Shown: positions 46,878 through 56,728, numbered from the stretch's first letter. The stretch: 64,000 nucleotides of DNA from Tenuifilaceae bacterium CYCD (GCA_036322835.1 AP027304.1:372001-436000), one strand, 5' to 3'. Notes: generated from the sequence alone by a model not told the origin. Numbers and translations: made by a program.

Positions 46878-48548
46878 TTAGAATAATCCAGAAATTACAC
46901 CATTATTATCCACATCAATCCGTTCTGCCGAAGGCTCATCGGGCAAACCAGGCATACGCATAATCTGTCCAGTAATTGGAATAATAAAACCAGCTCCAGC
47001 CGCAATCTCAATTTCGCGAACGGTTACCACAAAATCCTTTGGACGGCCAAGTAAATCAGGATTATCCGAAAGCGATTTTTGGGTTTTGGCCATACAGATA
47101 GGCAACTTATCGAGGCCTAACCGATAAACCTTCTGCAAATCGCTTTTTGCTTGAGCGGTGAAATCTACAGCCGCAGCTCCGTACAACTTTTTAGCAATAG
47201 CCTCAATTTTAACCTCGGGTGTCCATTCCCAATCGTAAAGCGGATTGATTTGGTTTGTGCAACTCGATGCAATTTTATCCACAATGGTTGCCAACTCAAT
47301 AGCTCCACCGCCACCTTTTCCCCATACATCCACCTCAGAAACAGGAACATCCATCTCTTTGCAAACACTCTTAATGTAGTCAACCTCTTCATCAGTATCG
47401 GTTGTAAAGCGGTTAATAGCAACAACAGGGCAAACCCCAAACTGCTTCATATTCTCGATATGCTTCTGCAAATTGCCAATACCATTCTTTAGAGCATTAA
47501 CATCGGTCTCTTTAATTTCCTTCAAATCTTTACCTCCGTGGTACTTCAATGCTCGTATTGTAGCCACAAGGACAACGGCACTAGGCTTTAACCCAGCATA
47601 CTTACATTTAATATCGATAAACTTCTCAGCTCCTAAATCGAATCCAAAGCCAGCCTCCGTAACAACGTATTCGCTCAACGAAAGTCCCATTTTAGTTGCA
47701 ATAACAGAGTTTGTACCCTGCGCAATGTTGGCAAATGGACCACCATGAATAATAGCGGGAGTTCCCTCGATTGTTTGAACAAGATTTGGCATAATTGCAT
47801 CGCGAAGCAGTGCTGCCATTGCTCCCTCGGCTTTTAAATCACGAGCATAAATAGGCTTTTTGTCGTAAGTGTAGCCAACAAAGATATTACCCAAACGACG
47901 TTTCAAGTCCTCCATATCCTCAGCCAAGCAAAGAATTGCCATAACCTCCGAGGCCGCAGTGATATCAAAACCGGTTTCGCGAGGTATGCCATGAGTTGTT
48001 CCGCCCAGCCCAACAATCATATGACGCAAGGAGCGGTCGTTCATATCCATGACCCGTTTCCAACTAACAGTTCGAGGATCAATCCCTAATGACCTTTTCT
48101 TGCTTTGAATATTATTGTCAATCAAAGCTGCCAGTAAGTTGTGGGCACGCTCAATTGCATTAAAATCGCCAGTGAAGTGAAGGTTTATATCCTCCATCGG
48201 AAGAACCTGGGAGTAACCACCTCCTGTTGCACCACCCTTAATACCAAACACAGGCCCTAAGGATGGCTCACGGAGAACAACCGTGGTTTGTTTTCCAATT
48301 CTATTCAAACCTTGTGTTAAACCAATAGAAACTGTGGTTTTACCCTCACCTGCTGGAGTTGGTGAAATTGCCGAAACAAGAATCAACTTACTCTGCGGAT
48401 ACTTCTCCTTATTTATATACTTCAAAGGAACCTTAGCCTTGTATTTACCATAAGGAATAAGATCATCCCTATCAATACCAAGCATATCGGCAATCTCAAC
48501 AATAGGTTTCATCATCACTTCATGTGCAATTTCAATATCTGTTTTCAT
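46878..48548 (-). CDS. fhs: Formate-tetrahydrofolate ligase
   Basis: A 556-residue cytoplasmic enzyme that joins formate to tetrahydrofolate with ATP to give 10-formyl-THF, feeding purine synthesis and one-carbon metabolism. Motifs: TPAGEGKTTVSIGLTQGL (P-loop-like ATP site), REPSLGPVFGIKGGATGGGYSQ, MEDINLHFTGDFNAIERAHN, and EAGFGFDLGAEKF. The length is typical. It occurs in anaerobic Bacteroidota both with and without a full Wood-Ljungdahl pathway; no acetogenesis genes are in this window. It is transcribed alone, with 112 bp to gldB upstream. Confidence 0.96.
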   Translation of the reverse strand: MKTDIEIAHEVMMKPIVEIADMLGIDRDDLIPYGKYKAKVPLKYINKEKYPQSKLILVSAISPTPAGEGKTTVSIGLTQGLNRIGKQTTVVLREPSLGPVFGIKGGATGGGYSQVLPMEDINLHFTGDFNAIERAHNLLAALIDNNIQSKKRSLGIDPRTVSWKRVMDMNDRSLRHMIVGLGGTTHGIPRETGFDITAASEVMAILCLAEDMEDLKRRLGNIFVGYTYDKKPIYARDLKAEGAMAALLRDAIMPNLVQTIEGTPAIIHGGPFANIAQGTNSVIATKMGLSLSEYVVTEAGFGFDLGAEKFIDIKCKYAGLKPSAVVLVATIRALKYHGGKDLKEIKETDVNALKNGIGNLQKHIENMKQFGVCPVVAINRFTTDTDEEVDYIKSVCKEMDVPVSEVDVWGKGGGGAIELATIVDKIASSCTNQINPLYDWEWTPEVKIEAIAKKLYGAAAVDFTAQAKSDLQKVYRLGLDKLPICMAKTQKSLSDNPDLLGRPKDFVVTVREIEIAAGAGFIIPITGQIMRMPGLPDEPSAERIDVDNNGVISGLF

Positions 48549-48660
48549 AGTATATTTATTTAAAAAGTTTATTTACAACAATTAAGTCTGTTTATCATAA
48601 ATCATCAAATAAAAAATAACATATTTAACAAGATAGATGTGTTTTTGTTTACAAGATGTA

Positions 48661-49671
48661 TCAGGGTTTATACTTTGCCATGGTTAATATTTGCTGATAA
48701 TCTTTAATACCCATCAATTGGTTCAAAGTAAGAGTCTCGTCTCTATTCATCAGCGATTCAACAATACGATAACCAATCCAAACAGCCGCCCGTCCTGGAC
48801 TTTCCTGCGGAAATCCTGATGTAAAAGGGGCATCGTTGACAAACTTATTGATCTCGAGCGAATTTGTGGTAAACAGCAACTTGTTTTCAATAAGATATGT
48901 CCATACATCTTTTTCATTCTTCTTGCACCACTTTAATTGCTCCTCGGTAAATCCATGTATTATATGCTCCGGTTCGTCAGGAAGCAAATGCCGAGTTATG
49001 AAAACCAACTCCCCTTCGTAAATCATATTCGAAAGCAAATTCTCAACGGAATCGTTAAAAGCAAACTCTCCGTAAAGCCAAGCTTTAACAATATCCGAAG
49101 GAACTTTATTAGGATTCATCTTGATGGACAAATACTTTGGAATTCCAAGCATATCGTACTGCGGGGTGTCTTCTCCTAAGTACCGATCCAGCCCAACGGC
49201 AACAATACTATCGTCGACAGCTACCGATAAATTATACCCCGACACATACGAAACTACACGAGGAATAGCCCTTGTAGGGAAATGGTATTGGTATCGCTTA
49301 AATGCATCGGTAAGGGAGGCATTCAGGTCTTCAATATTCTCAAATGTAGCCTGAACTTTTCGATTTGCGTTGCACACCATTGTATCGGTTAAAAAAGACC
49401 TTAAGAGTTGATAGTACTGAGGGCTGTCAGGTTTGCCTATCCTGATAATTCCCTCGCAGAACATATCTACAAATCGGCCATACTCCGTTCTTAAAACTGG
49501 CATTTTTGCTTCAATGCTATCGGGTTTTAACTTAAAAAGAGCCTGATCGAAACGTTGTACTTCTATTTTCAGATCAATACTTGATGTATCAACCTTGTCC
49601 AACCTACTCATCTTTGTACAAGAAGCAAGGCTCAATCCCAACATTAGAATAATTAAACAAATCCTAGTCAT
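48661..49671 (-). CDS. gldB: GldB-like gliding motility lipoprotein
   Basis: A 336-residue lipoprotein, signal MTRICLIILMLGLSLASC with Cys at about residue 18. GldB is required for gliding in Flavobacterium and is widespread in T9SS-bearing Bacteroidota, but its biochemical role is undefined. Visible family-like blocks: IEVQRFDQALFKLKPDSIEAKMP, LNASLTDAFKRYQYHFP, VVSYVSGYNLSVAVDDSIVAVGLDRYLG and the end SPGRAAVWIGYRIVESLM. Together with the two T9SS-tailed proteins in the window, it suggests a surface-secretion or gliding-related lifestyle. The promoter region has an unusual triple 9-bp repeat (49691-49717). Confidence 0.85.
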   Translation of the reverse strand: MTRICLIILMLGLSLASCTKMSRLDKVDTSSIDLKIEVQRFDQALFKLKPDSIEAKMPVLRTEYGRFVDMFCEGIIRIGKPDSPQYYQLLRSFLTDTMVCNANRKVQATFENIEDLNASLTDAFKRYQYHFPTRAIPRVVSYVSGYNLSVAVDDSIVAVGLDRYLGEDTPQYDMLGIPKYLSIKMNPNKVPSDIVKAWLYGEFAFNDSVENLLSNMIYEGELVFITRHLLPDEPEHIIHGFTEEQLKWCKKNEKDVWTYLIENKLLFTTNSLEINKFVNDAPFTSGFPQESPGRAAVWIGYRIVESLMNRDETLTLNQLMGIKDYQQILTMAKYKP

Positions 49672-49690
49672 AGTTCTAAAAATTCATACG

Positions 49691-49717
49691 ATAGCAAAGA
49701 TAGCAAAGATAGCAAAG
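49691..49717 (-). repeat. Three tandem 9-bp units that duplicate the gldB -7 box
   Basis: ATAGCAAAG repeated three times without mismatch. On the minus strand this yields two full TATCTTTG boxes (49702-49695 and 49711-49704), each an exact TAnnTTTG, 24 and 33 bp upstream of the gldB ATG. The repeat may vary in copy number and shift the promoter. Confidence 0.65.
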
Positions 49718-49863
49718 TCAGAAGAAAGAAGCCTAACGAAGTTTATCTGTTATTATCTTTTAACATTAAACCGCGTAATAGTCTAGCATTTAGACGCTTT
49801 ATTTTTTTGTTCATAACTTGTTAGCAAGCATTTTTTTTTTGTGGAAAAACATATTCTTAAACC

Positions 49864-49896
49864 TTGAATAAAAACCAAACGCCGGAGCTACCTTTG
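49864..49896 (+). promoter_or_regulatory. Promoter for dnaB
   Basis: TTG (49864-49866), 22 bp, then TACCTTTG (49889-49896), an exact TAnnTTTG box 20 bp before the dnaB ATG. Confidence 0.65.
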
Positions 49897-49915
49897 CGAT
49901 CTAAAATTTAAAGCA

Positions 49916-51457
49916 ATGGCCGAAAGACAAACAGGCTACAGACAATATAAGCCCAAACCAATAGGAACCGAATTTGGAAAAATTCCACCCCAAGCGCTTG
50001 ATCTCGAGGAGGCTGTTCTTGGCGCAATAATGGTGGAGAAAGACGCAATCATTTCGGTGAGTGAGGTTTTAAAACCAGAATGTTTCTATAAGGAATCACA
50101 CCAGATAATTTTTAAGGCAATTCAAGATTTATCATCCCGTCTAGAGCCTATAGACCTTCTAACTGTTAGCGAAGAACTACGCCGCAAGGAAAAACTCGAC
50201 GAAATTGGCGGTGCACCGCTCCTTGCTCAACTAACCACTAAGGTTGGTTCTGCGGCTCACCTGGAGTATCACTCAAAAATCATTGCACAAAAATACATCC
50301 AGCGTGAGCTAATTAGGGTAGCCACAGAAATTCAGAATAAATCATTCGATGAGGATGTTGATGTAGATGAATTGCTCGATTACTCAGAGATGGAACTCTT
50401 CAAGGTTGCCGAAGGGAATATCAAAAGCGACACTTTGCCCATCAGCAACATAGTAATGAAAGCCATTAAACAAATTGAGGAGGCCGGAAAACGGGAGGAT
50501 GGACTAAGCGGAGTTCCTTCGGGCTTCACCGATTTGGATAGGCTTACATCGGGATGGCAAAAATCCGACCTCATCATCGTAGCAGCTCGCCCCTCGATGG
50601 GTAAAACGGCATTTGTGCTATCAATGGCTCGAAACATGGCTGTAGAGCACGAAGCTCCGGTGGCATTCTTCTCACTCGAAATGTCGAACATACAGCTGGT
50701 TAACCGTTTAATTGTGAGCGAATCGGGACTTACATCGGAAAAGATCCGTAACGGTAAACTCACTCAGGATGAATGGTCGCAGCTAACCACAAAAATCAAA
50801 AATCTATCCGAGGCAAAGATATTCATCGACGACACCCCTGCCCTTTCGATATTTGAGTTTAGGGCTAAATGTCGGAGACTTAAAGCACAGCATAATATTA
50901 GCGCCGTAATTATTGACTACCTCCAGCTAATGACAGGACCCGCTGAAACCAAAGGTAATAGAGAGCAAGAGGTTAGTACAATTTCCCGTTCTCTAAAGGC
51001 AATTGCCAAGGAATTGAATGTACCAATACTAGCGCTGTCGCAGCTAAACCGTTCGGTGGAAACCCGTGGTGGAAATAAACGTCCACAACTCTCCGACCTC
51101 CGGGAATCGGGAGCAATTGAGCAGGATGCCGACGTGGTGATGTTCATTCACCGTCCCGAGTACTACGGTTTTACTGAGGATGAAGATCATAACTCGACAG
51201 TGGGTATTGCTGAAATTATTGTGGCTAAACACCGTAACGGAGCTGTTGATGATGTTAAACTACGATTCCAGAAGGAAATGGCCCGTTTCTCCGATTTGGA
51301 TGATGTTGACTACTCGAGCATGCAACCCGCATCATCATCGTTCACGGCATCAATGCCTGTTACCTACTCGTCAAAGATGAACGATGATACGTTAGGCGAT
51401 AATGACTTTGACTTTAGACCAAGCAAAGGGATTGATAACAGCAATATCCCCTTTTAA
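49916..51457 (+). CDS. dnaB: Replicative DNA helicase
   Basis: A 513-residue hexameric 5'-3' helicase of the replication fork. N-terminal domain about 20-125 (PPQALDLEEAVLGAIMVEKDAI), linker helix, then the RecA-like domain with DRLTSGWQKSDLIIVAARPSMGKTAF (Walker A), FSLEMSNIQLVNRL, VIIDYLQLM (Walker B) and ALSQLNRSVETR..., LRESGAIEQDADVVMFIHRPEYY. The C-terminal tail (residues about 470-513) is acidic and low in complexity, as in other Bacteroidota. It ends 4 bp from the convergent HAD gene. No mobile-element context suggests a phage origin. Confidence 0.97.
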   Translation: MAERQTGYRQYKPKPIGTEFGKIPPQALDLEEAVLGAIMVEKDAIISVSEVLKPECFYKESHQIIFKAIQDLSSRLEPIDLLTVSEELRRKEKLDEIGGAPLLAQLTTKVGSAAHLEYHSKIIAQKYIQRELIRVATEIQNKSFDEDVDVDELLDYSEMELFKVAEGNIKSDTLPISNIVMKAIKQIEEAGKREDGLSGVPSGFTDLDRLTSGWQKSDLIIVAARPSMGKTAFVLSMARNMAVEHEAPVAFFSLEMSNIQLVNRLIVSESGLTSEKIRNGKLTQDEWSQLTTKIKNLSEAKIFIDDTPALSIFEFRAKCRRLKAQHNISAVIIDYLQLMTGPAETKGNREQEVSTISRSLKAIAKELNVPILALSQLNRSVETRGGNKRPQLSDLRESGAIEQDADVVMFIHRPEYYGFTEDEDHNSTVGIAEIIVAKHRNGAVDDVKLRFQKEMARFSDLDDVDYSSMQPASSSFTASMPVTYSSKMNDDTLGDNDFDFRPSKGIDNSNIPF

Positions 51458-51475
51458 GATACTAAAGGATCTTAA
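51454..51475. terminator. Possible bidirectional terminator between dnaB and the HAD gene
   Basis: TTAAGAT / ATCTTAA, a 7-bp stem with an 8-nt loop, overlapping both stop codons. The T/A flanks suit both directions; the stem is weak. Confidence 0.4.
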
Positions 51476-52178
51476 TTATTTCGGAAAGCGATTGAACCTC
51501 ATGGGTTACCTTTAACTTATGAGGTTTTTTTTCTGGGTTAAAGTATACCTGATCCATTCCAAACTTTTTAGCGCCAACTATATCAATCTCCAGGTCATCG
51601 CCAATCATTATACTTTCTTCCTTTTTGGCATTGGCTTTCGACAGTGAGTACCCAAACACACGGGGATCGGGCTTGTGGTAACCAGCATTCTCCGAAGTAA
51701 CAACCCACTCAAAGTACTTGGCAATATGGCAACGCTCAAGTTTAGGGAACTGTACCTCGTTAAATCCGTTGCTTATTATGTGCAATTTATACTTGGGGCT
51801 TAAGTATTCCAACAAATCACGCGTGCCATTAATTAAGGCTGTTTTTAGTGGCATTATTTTAAGGTACTCTTCACCCAAAGTCTTTGCTAACTTTTCGTTT
51901 TTGGTGCTATAGTCCTGCAATGTAACCTCAAATCTTTTATAGCGAAGCACCTCTTTAGTGAGTTCTCCCTTTATATACTTATCCCACAAGTAATCGTTAT
52001 TGCGAGTAAAAGTGTTAATAAAAGTCATTACATCGGGAAAAACAGTATCTAAATTGTAATCGAAAAACAAATCGCGTAGCGCATCAACCTTGTTCTGCTC
52101 AAAATCCCAAAGTGTTCTATCCAAATCAAAAAAGATATGCTTATAAACCCGCTTCCGTGCAAAAAAATCCAACATCAC
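51462..52178 (-). CDS. YjjG-type HAD nucleotidase
   Basis: A 238-residue cytoplasmic haloacid-dehalogenase-superfamily phosphatase. Motif I FFDLDRTLWD (Asp18 nucleophile, Asp20), a helical cap (about 25-95), motif II IISNGFNEVQ (Ser), motif III KPDPRVFGYSL (Lys), and motif IV SIMIGDDLEIDIVGA. The NGF motif and cap size match the YjjG family of noncanonical pyrimidine nucleotidases, which clear modified dUMP/dTMP-type nucleotides. Substrate preference is inferred from the family. It is transcribed towards dnaB. Confidence 0.88.
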   Translation of the reverse strand: MMLDFFARKRVYKHIFFDLDRTLWDFEQNKVDALRDLFFDYNLDTVFPDVMTFINTFTRNNDYLWDKYIKGELTKEVLRYKRFEVTLQDYSTKNEKLAKTLGEEYLKIMPLKTALINGTRDLLEYLSPKYKLHIISNGFNEVQFPKLERCHIAKYFEWVVTSENAGYHKPDPRVFGYSLSKANAKKEESIMIGDDLEIDIVGAKKFGMDQVYFNPEKKPHKLKVTHEVQSLSEIIKIL

Positions 52179-52319
52179 AATTCAGATTAAGTTCGATCGC
52201 AAAATTAACTTTTTTTGCACATAGTAATAAACCTAATAAAGCTATAGGAAAAGAAAATCCTATATAACAGTACAATACAACCTTTTAAGACATTAAATTT
52301 ATTAATCACTATTAAAAGT

Positions 52320-52327
52320 TAACTTTG
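52320..52327 (+). promoter_or_regulatory. -7 promoter box of the DEAD-box gene
   Basis: TAACTTTG, an exact TAnnTTTG, 29 bp upstream of the TTG start at 52356. Its presence places the start after it and supports the TTG codon. Confidence 0.55.
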
Positions 52328-52355
52328 CAACCAAAATACTAAAATCAAAAAAGAA

Positions 52356-53489
52356 TTGAATTTCACTAGTTTTAACTTACATCCAAATATTCTTGAGGGC
52401 ATTGAATCGATGGGCTTCGAAAACCCTACGCCCATTCAGGAACAGGCTATACCTTTAATTTTAGAAGGGAAAGACCTAATTGCCTGTGCACAAACCGGTA
52501 CTGGTAAAACCGCAGCCTTTGTTCTTCCTATTCTAAGCATAAACGCCAATCAAGCGGCTAACCACAATAGAGTAAACACACTTATAATAGTTCCAACCAG
52601 AGAACTTGCATTACAGATAGATCAGCAAGTAGAAGGCTTTGCCTACTTTTCGCCAATCGGATCAATTGCGGTTTACGGAGGAAACGATGGAAGCAACTGG
52701 GATAGGCAGCGCGCCGCGCTCGAAAGCGGCTCTGAGCTGGTAATTGCCACTCCAGGCCGACTAATCCAGCACATCCAAATGGGATATGTAAAACTTGACA
52801 CAATTGAGCACCTTATACTGGATGAGGCAGATAGAATGCTCGATATGGGTTTTTACGACGATATAATGTCGATAATAAAACTTCTTCCAAAGAAGAGACA
52901 AACACTGATGTTTTCGGCCACAATGCCTCCAAAGATCAGACAACTGGCAAAAACTATTCTTCATAATCCGGTTGAAATTAGTTTGGCCGTATCTAAACCT
53001 GCCGACAACATCCTACAGGCCTTTTATATGGTCGAAAACGAGCAAAAACTGGAACTACTCAACTCTCTGCTCTCGGGAAAAGAATACGTGCAAAGCGTGC
53101 TAGTGTTTGCCTCCACCAAATCCGAAGTTAAAAACATAGAACGCAAACTAGTTAATAGCGGAATCAGCGCAAAAGCTATTCACTCCGATTTGGAACAACG
53201 AGAGAGGGAAAATGTGCTCCGCGAATTCCGTAACCGGAAAATTCAAATTCTAGTGGCAACCGATATAATATCGCGAGGAATAGATATTGAAGATATCGAT
53301 TTGGTTGTAAATTACGATGTTCCCATGGATCCGGAGGACTACGTTCACAGAATTGGCCGAACAGCCCGCGCTCAAAGCGATGGCGTTGCCATTACATTTG
53401 TTAGCAAAAAACAGAAGGTCCAATTTGACAAAATCGAGAAGTTTTTGAACACCTCTATCTTCAAAATTAAAAACCCACTCAACAGCTAA
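52356..53489 (+). CDS. DEAD-box RNA helicase, TTG start
   Basis: A 377-residue ATP-dependent RNA helicase. All core motifs are visible: FENPTPIQEQAIP (Q motif), ACAQTGTGKTAA (I), PTRELALQI (Ia), TPGRLI, LDEADRML (II), FSATMPPKI (III), VLVFASTKSEV (IV), ATDIISRGIDIEDIDLV (V) and HRIGRTARAQ (VI). It is RhlE-like but ends shortly after motif VI with no basic C-terminal tail, giving a minimal helicase. No ATG precedes the Q motif in frame closer than the TTG at 52356, which encodes the usual FTSFNLHP start. Probably acts in ribosome assembly or mRNA turnover. Confidence 0.92.
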   Translation: MNFTSFNLHPNILEGIESMGFENPTPIQEQAIPLILEGKDLIACAQTGTGKTAAFVLPILSINANQAANHNRVNTLIIVPTRELALQIDQQVEGFAYFSPIGSIAVYGGNDGSNWDRQRAALESGSELVIATPGRLIQHIQMGYVKLDTIEHLILDEADRMLDMGFYDDIMSIIKLLPKKRQTLMFSATMPPKIRQLAKTILHNPVEISLAVSKPADNILQAFYMVENEQKLELLNSLLSGKEYVQSVLVFASTKSEVKNIERKLVNSGISAKAIHSDLEQRERENVLREFRNRKIQILVATDIISRGIDIEDIDLVVNYDVPMDPEDYVHRIGRTARAQSDGVAITFVSKKQKVQFDKIEKFLNTSIFKIKNPLNS

Positions 53490-53816
53490 AGTTTCTGAAA
53501 ACTTTACGCCTATGTGTTTTTGGTTTAGAATTTGACTAGTTTCACCGAAACTAAACAGACCATTGCAGGGTTGCAGGTCTATGTCGTTAAGTTAATTAGA
53601 TTCCGCATCAAGAGCGGAATGACAAAGAGGGAGGTAATGCTACCAAACAGTCATTTCCGGCGAAGGCCGGAAATAAAATTTGACCAAGTAAATCTCATAC
53701 TGAATAGTAAAAGACCTTAAATTAACGACATTGGAATGCGGGTTGCAAAGTGTTGGTTCTATACATTACAACTATTTACAATCATAAATGTTTACTACTA
53801 GACTAGAAGTTTGATT
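53490..53816. other. Intergenic region with two perfect hairpin repeats
   Basis: Non-coding in appearance; a 62-codon ORF (53532-53720) has no plausible protein signature. It carries ATTCCGC / GCGGAAT (53600-53620, 7-nt loop) and ATTTCCGGC / GCCGGAAAT (53653-53674, GAAG loop). Both resemble the dispersed palindromic elements (TCATTCCGGC... type) seen in many bacterial intergenic regions. The DUF5686 gene promoter must lie near its right end. Confidence 0.5.
53600..53674. repeat. Pair of palindromic intergenic repeats
   Basis: Hairpin 1 at 53600-53620 (7-bp stem, next to AATGAC) and hairpin 2 at 53653-53674 (9-bp stem). They are separated by 32 bp and both are flanked by a TCATT/AATGA sequence, suggesting one composite repetitive element in the dispersed-palindrome class. 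Confidence 0.55.
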
Positions 53817-56488
53817 ATGCCCTCTCGATTAACCAAAAAATATTCGTTCATTAGCCTAATCATTGTTTTAACATTTACATCGCAGGTTCTGCTTTCGCAA
53901 ACCCTTAGCGGTAAAATTACCGACGAAAATAATAACCCTGTACCCTACGCATCGGTGTACGTAAAGGAAGCCAAGCAAGGAACCACCTCCAACACCGATG
54001 GCGCTTACCTAATTAACCTCCCAGAAGGAAACTACAATATAATCTTCAGGTGTTTAGGATTCGAAATCATTGAGAAAAAAACCGAAATTAAACCGGGGCA
54101 GAACCAGCTAAACATCATATTACCCGTGAGGCCCTACCAAATTGCACCAGTAACCATTGGATCAAAAAACGAAGACCCCGCATATGGGATTGTTCGCAAA
54201 GCCATAGGGATGGCGCCCTACTATCAGAATCAGGTAAAGGAATTCAATGCCGAAGTTTACCTAAAGGGCACCGCAAAAGTAAAAAAGCTCTCATGGCTTG
54301 TAAAAAAGGCTATTGGCGACGAAGAGGATGCTCCCAAGGAGGGTCAACTCTACATGCAGGAATCCATAAATACCATACACTTTATTGCCCCGGAGAAATA
54401 CGAGCAAAAGGTAAAGATGATACGCTCGAACCTTCCCGGCGACAATAGTAGCACCAACAGTATAATGCAATTCCTCAACGCAAGTTTCTATCAACCACAA
54501 ATAGCCGATATCATACTTCCACTCTCTCCGTATGCGCTAAAGCACTACAACTTTAAGTACGATGGTTTTTCCAGGGCGATAGGGTGATTAACCGGATTAA
54601 AGTTATTCCCAAACGCAAAAGCAAACAGTTGGTGGAAGGCTACATGTACATTGCCGATGACTACTATAACTTACACGAGGTTGATTTTAGCGTTGAAACA
54701 ATTGTAGGGGTTATCAAAATTAAGCAAACATTCGGGGAGGTTGACAGCAATGTTTGGCTGCCCATAAGTCATCATTACGAGATAAATGGCGATTTTATGG
54801 GGAGTCAGGGCGATGCGGTTTACATCTCATCAATTAAATACTCCGATATAAAGATAAATACCGACATTAAGGCGCCATCGAACCTTGAACAAAAACAAGC
54901 CTTTAGCAAAAAAGAGGAACCAGCCCCAATCGTCACAACAAAGATCAACTCTAAACAGCAGGCAAAAGAAATAAAAAATGCTGAAAAAATTGAGAAATTG
55001 ATGAGCAAAGAAACATTGAGCAACCGCGAGATGTACGAATTGGCCAAACTGATGGATAAGAAAATAAAACAAGCCGATACCTCGGCCAAATCGTTAGAAA
55101 TTGTTGATAATACAACAATCACGGTTGACTCTATGGCCCGAAAAGTAGATTCTACCCAATGGAATGCTATGCGCCCTATAGTTTTAAACGCAGAGGAAGT
55201 AAAGGTCAACGAATCCATCAACCAAAAGCTATCGCACGAAAAAGATGGTCCCGATGATGATTCGTTAAAATCGGAAGATACAAACCTTGCAATGGCCATA
55301 CTAATGGGAAAGACATGGCAAAATGAGGATAAAAAACAAAGAATCCGATTCTCGGGGTTGATAAATCCCAACGAGTTCAGGTTTAACACTGTTGATGGCT
55401 TTGTAATGGGATCGGCAGTTAGGTACCGGCGGCAGTTCCCCAGCACAACGGTTACGCTGCGGCCATCGGTATCCTACACGTTTTCCAGAAAAATGCCCAT
55501 GGGAACTATCACCGGAAGTATCACCTATGCGCATAGACAAAGAGGCGTGGCTGGATTCAACGCCGGGATAACCAGCATGGATTTTAACCAGAGTACGGGC
55601 ATCAGGAATATCACCAACACGGTCTCCTCTCTCTTTTTTGGCCGGAATTACATGAAGCTATTCGAGAACAAATACTTCACAGCGTACAATAGGATTGATG
55701 TGGCCAATGGACTTGAGCTGTTCACATCGGCCACCTACTCCATCCGAAATACTCTTGAAAACAACACCCGCTTTATTCTGTACGAACCAAACCGCGATTG
55801 GTACACACCCAACTATCCGCAGAACAAACTTATCACCCCGCAAAACCTTGATGATAGCAAGGCGTTTATTGGGAATATACGGGTAAACTACACTCCATTT
55901 TATCACTACCGAATTCGCGACAACCGTAAGGTTATGCTGTACTCCAAATTTCCGACATTCAGCGTGCAAACCAAATTTGCCATTCCGGGAATAATGAACT
56001 CCAACGCAAATTTTGTTAACCTGGAGGCCTCTATCAATCAAAGTATAAGCACGGGGCCCAACAGTAAGATAGCCTATAGCCTAACCTATGGAGATTTTCT
56101 TTCGAAGAAAAACCTATACTTCAACGATTTTGCACACTTCAATACACAAATCACCCCTATTACCGCCCGGCAGTTCAACAACAGCTACCAAGGGCTAAGC
56201 TACTATACCCGAAGCACAAACTCCGCTTATGGCGAAATTTTTGTAAACTACACGACTCCGTACCTCGCTCTAAAATACTTACCGTTCCTCAGTAACCGTA
56301 TATGGCAGGAAAACCTTTACTTTTCGTCGTTAATCACCAAGAACAACAAGCCCTACTACGAGGTGGGTTACTCCATAAGCCAAATTGGAGCAATTGCCAG
56401 CGTGGGGGTATTTGCAGGCTTTAATGGCGCGGAGCTCCATAGGGTTAACCTCAAGCTATCGTTACTACTTTCAATAATAGATATGTAG
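53817..56488 (+). pseudogene. DUF5686/carboxypeptidase-regulatory-like outer-membrane protein, split by a frameshift
   Basis: Two adjacent reading frames form one family-length protein (about 890 residues). The first (53817-54587) has a signal peptide, a CarboxypepD_reg-like domain (LSGKITDENNNPVPYASVYV...) and the start of the DUF5686 body. The second (54584-56488) continues with VINRIKVIPKRKSKQLVEGYM and ends in a beta-barrel. At 54561-54590 adding one T to the five-T run (54566-54570) gives DGFFQGDRVINRIKV, joining the frames without a gap. The gene is thus either a recent pseudogene or carries a sequencing/assembly error at a homopolymer. The second half has no start codon of its own with a signal. 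The intact family is predicted to be an outer-membrane barrel of unknown function. Confidence 0.85.
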
Positions 56489-56552
56489 AGATTCTTTCTT
56501 GAGGGTGTGTTAAATAATATGGTATATGTTCACACTTTCAGAAAAGGATTTA

Positions 56553-56560
56553 TAATTTTG
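56553..56560 (+). promoter_or_regulatory. -7 promoter box of the FMN-riboswitch/ribB transcript
   Basis: TAATTTTG, an exact TAnnTTTG, about 10 bp before the riboswitch begins, as expected for a transcript starting with the aptamer. Confidence 0.65.
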
Positions 56561-56569
56561 CATTGATTT

Positions 56570-56684
56570 TCTTCGGGGCAGGGCGCAATTCCCTACCGGC
56601 GGTTAAAGTCCGCGACTCCTCGGCAAATGAGGACTGATTTGGTGAAACTCCAAAACCGACAGTACAGTCTGGATGAGAGAAGAA
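56570..56684 (+). ncRNA. FMN riboswitch (RFN element)
   Basis: The conserved RFN core is clear in order: TTCGGGGCAGGG, AATTCCCTACCGGCGGT, AAAGTCCGCGACTC, GGACTGATTTGGTG, AACTCCAAAACCGACAGT, and GTCTGGATGAGAGAAGAA. It directly binds FMN and represses the downstream gene when FMN is abundant. The target is ribB, a riboflavin synthesis gene. Confidence 0.96.
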
Positions 56685-56701
56685 AAACCTCACAGAATAA
56701 G

Positions 56702-56728
56702 CATATTCATTTAAAGTGAATATGTTTT
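56702..56728 (+). terminator. Expression-platform hairpin of the FMN riboswitch
   Basis: CATATTCA / TGAATATG, a perfect 8-bp stem with a 7-nt loop, followed by TTTT (56725-56728), 18 nt after the aptamer and 44 nt before the ribB ATG. It is placed as a riboswitch terminator. No competing antiterminator was traced. Confidence 0.6.

Noticed and set aside
49916-51457. Phage or plasmid origin for the replicative helicase
   Set aside because: Full-length chromosomal-type DnaB with housekeeping neighbours and no integrase or phage genes.
53532-53720. 62-codon ORF downstream of the DEAD-box gene
   Set aside because: It spans two palindromic repeats and has no recognisable protein features; its frame is fortuitous.
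54820-55446. 208-codon antisense ORF within the DUF5686 gene
   Set aside because: Shadow of the sense strand; the sense frame has a convincing family match and barrel features.
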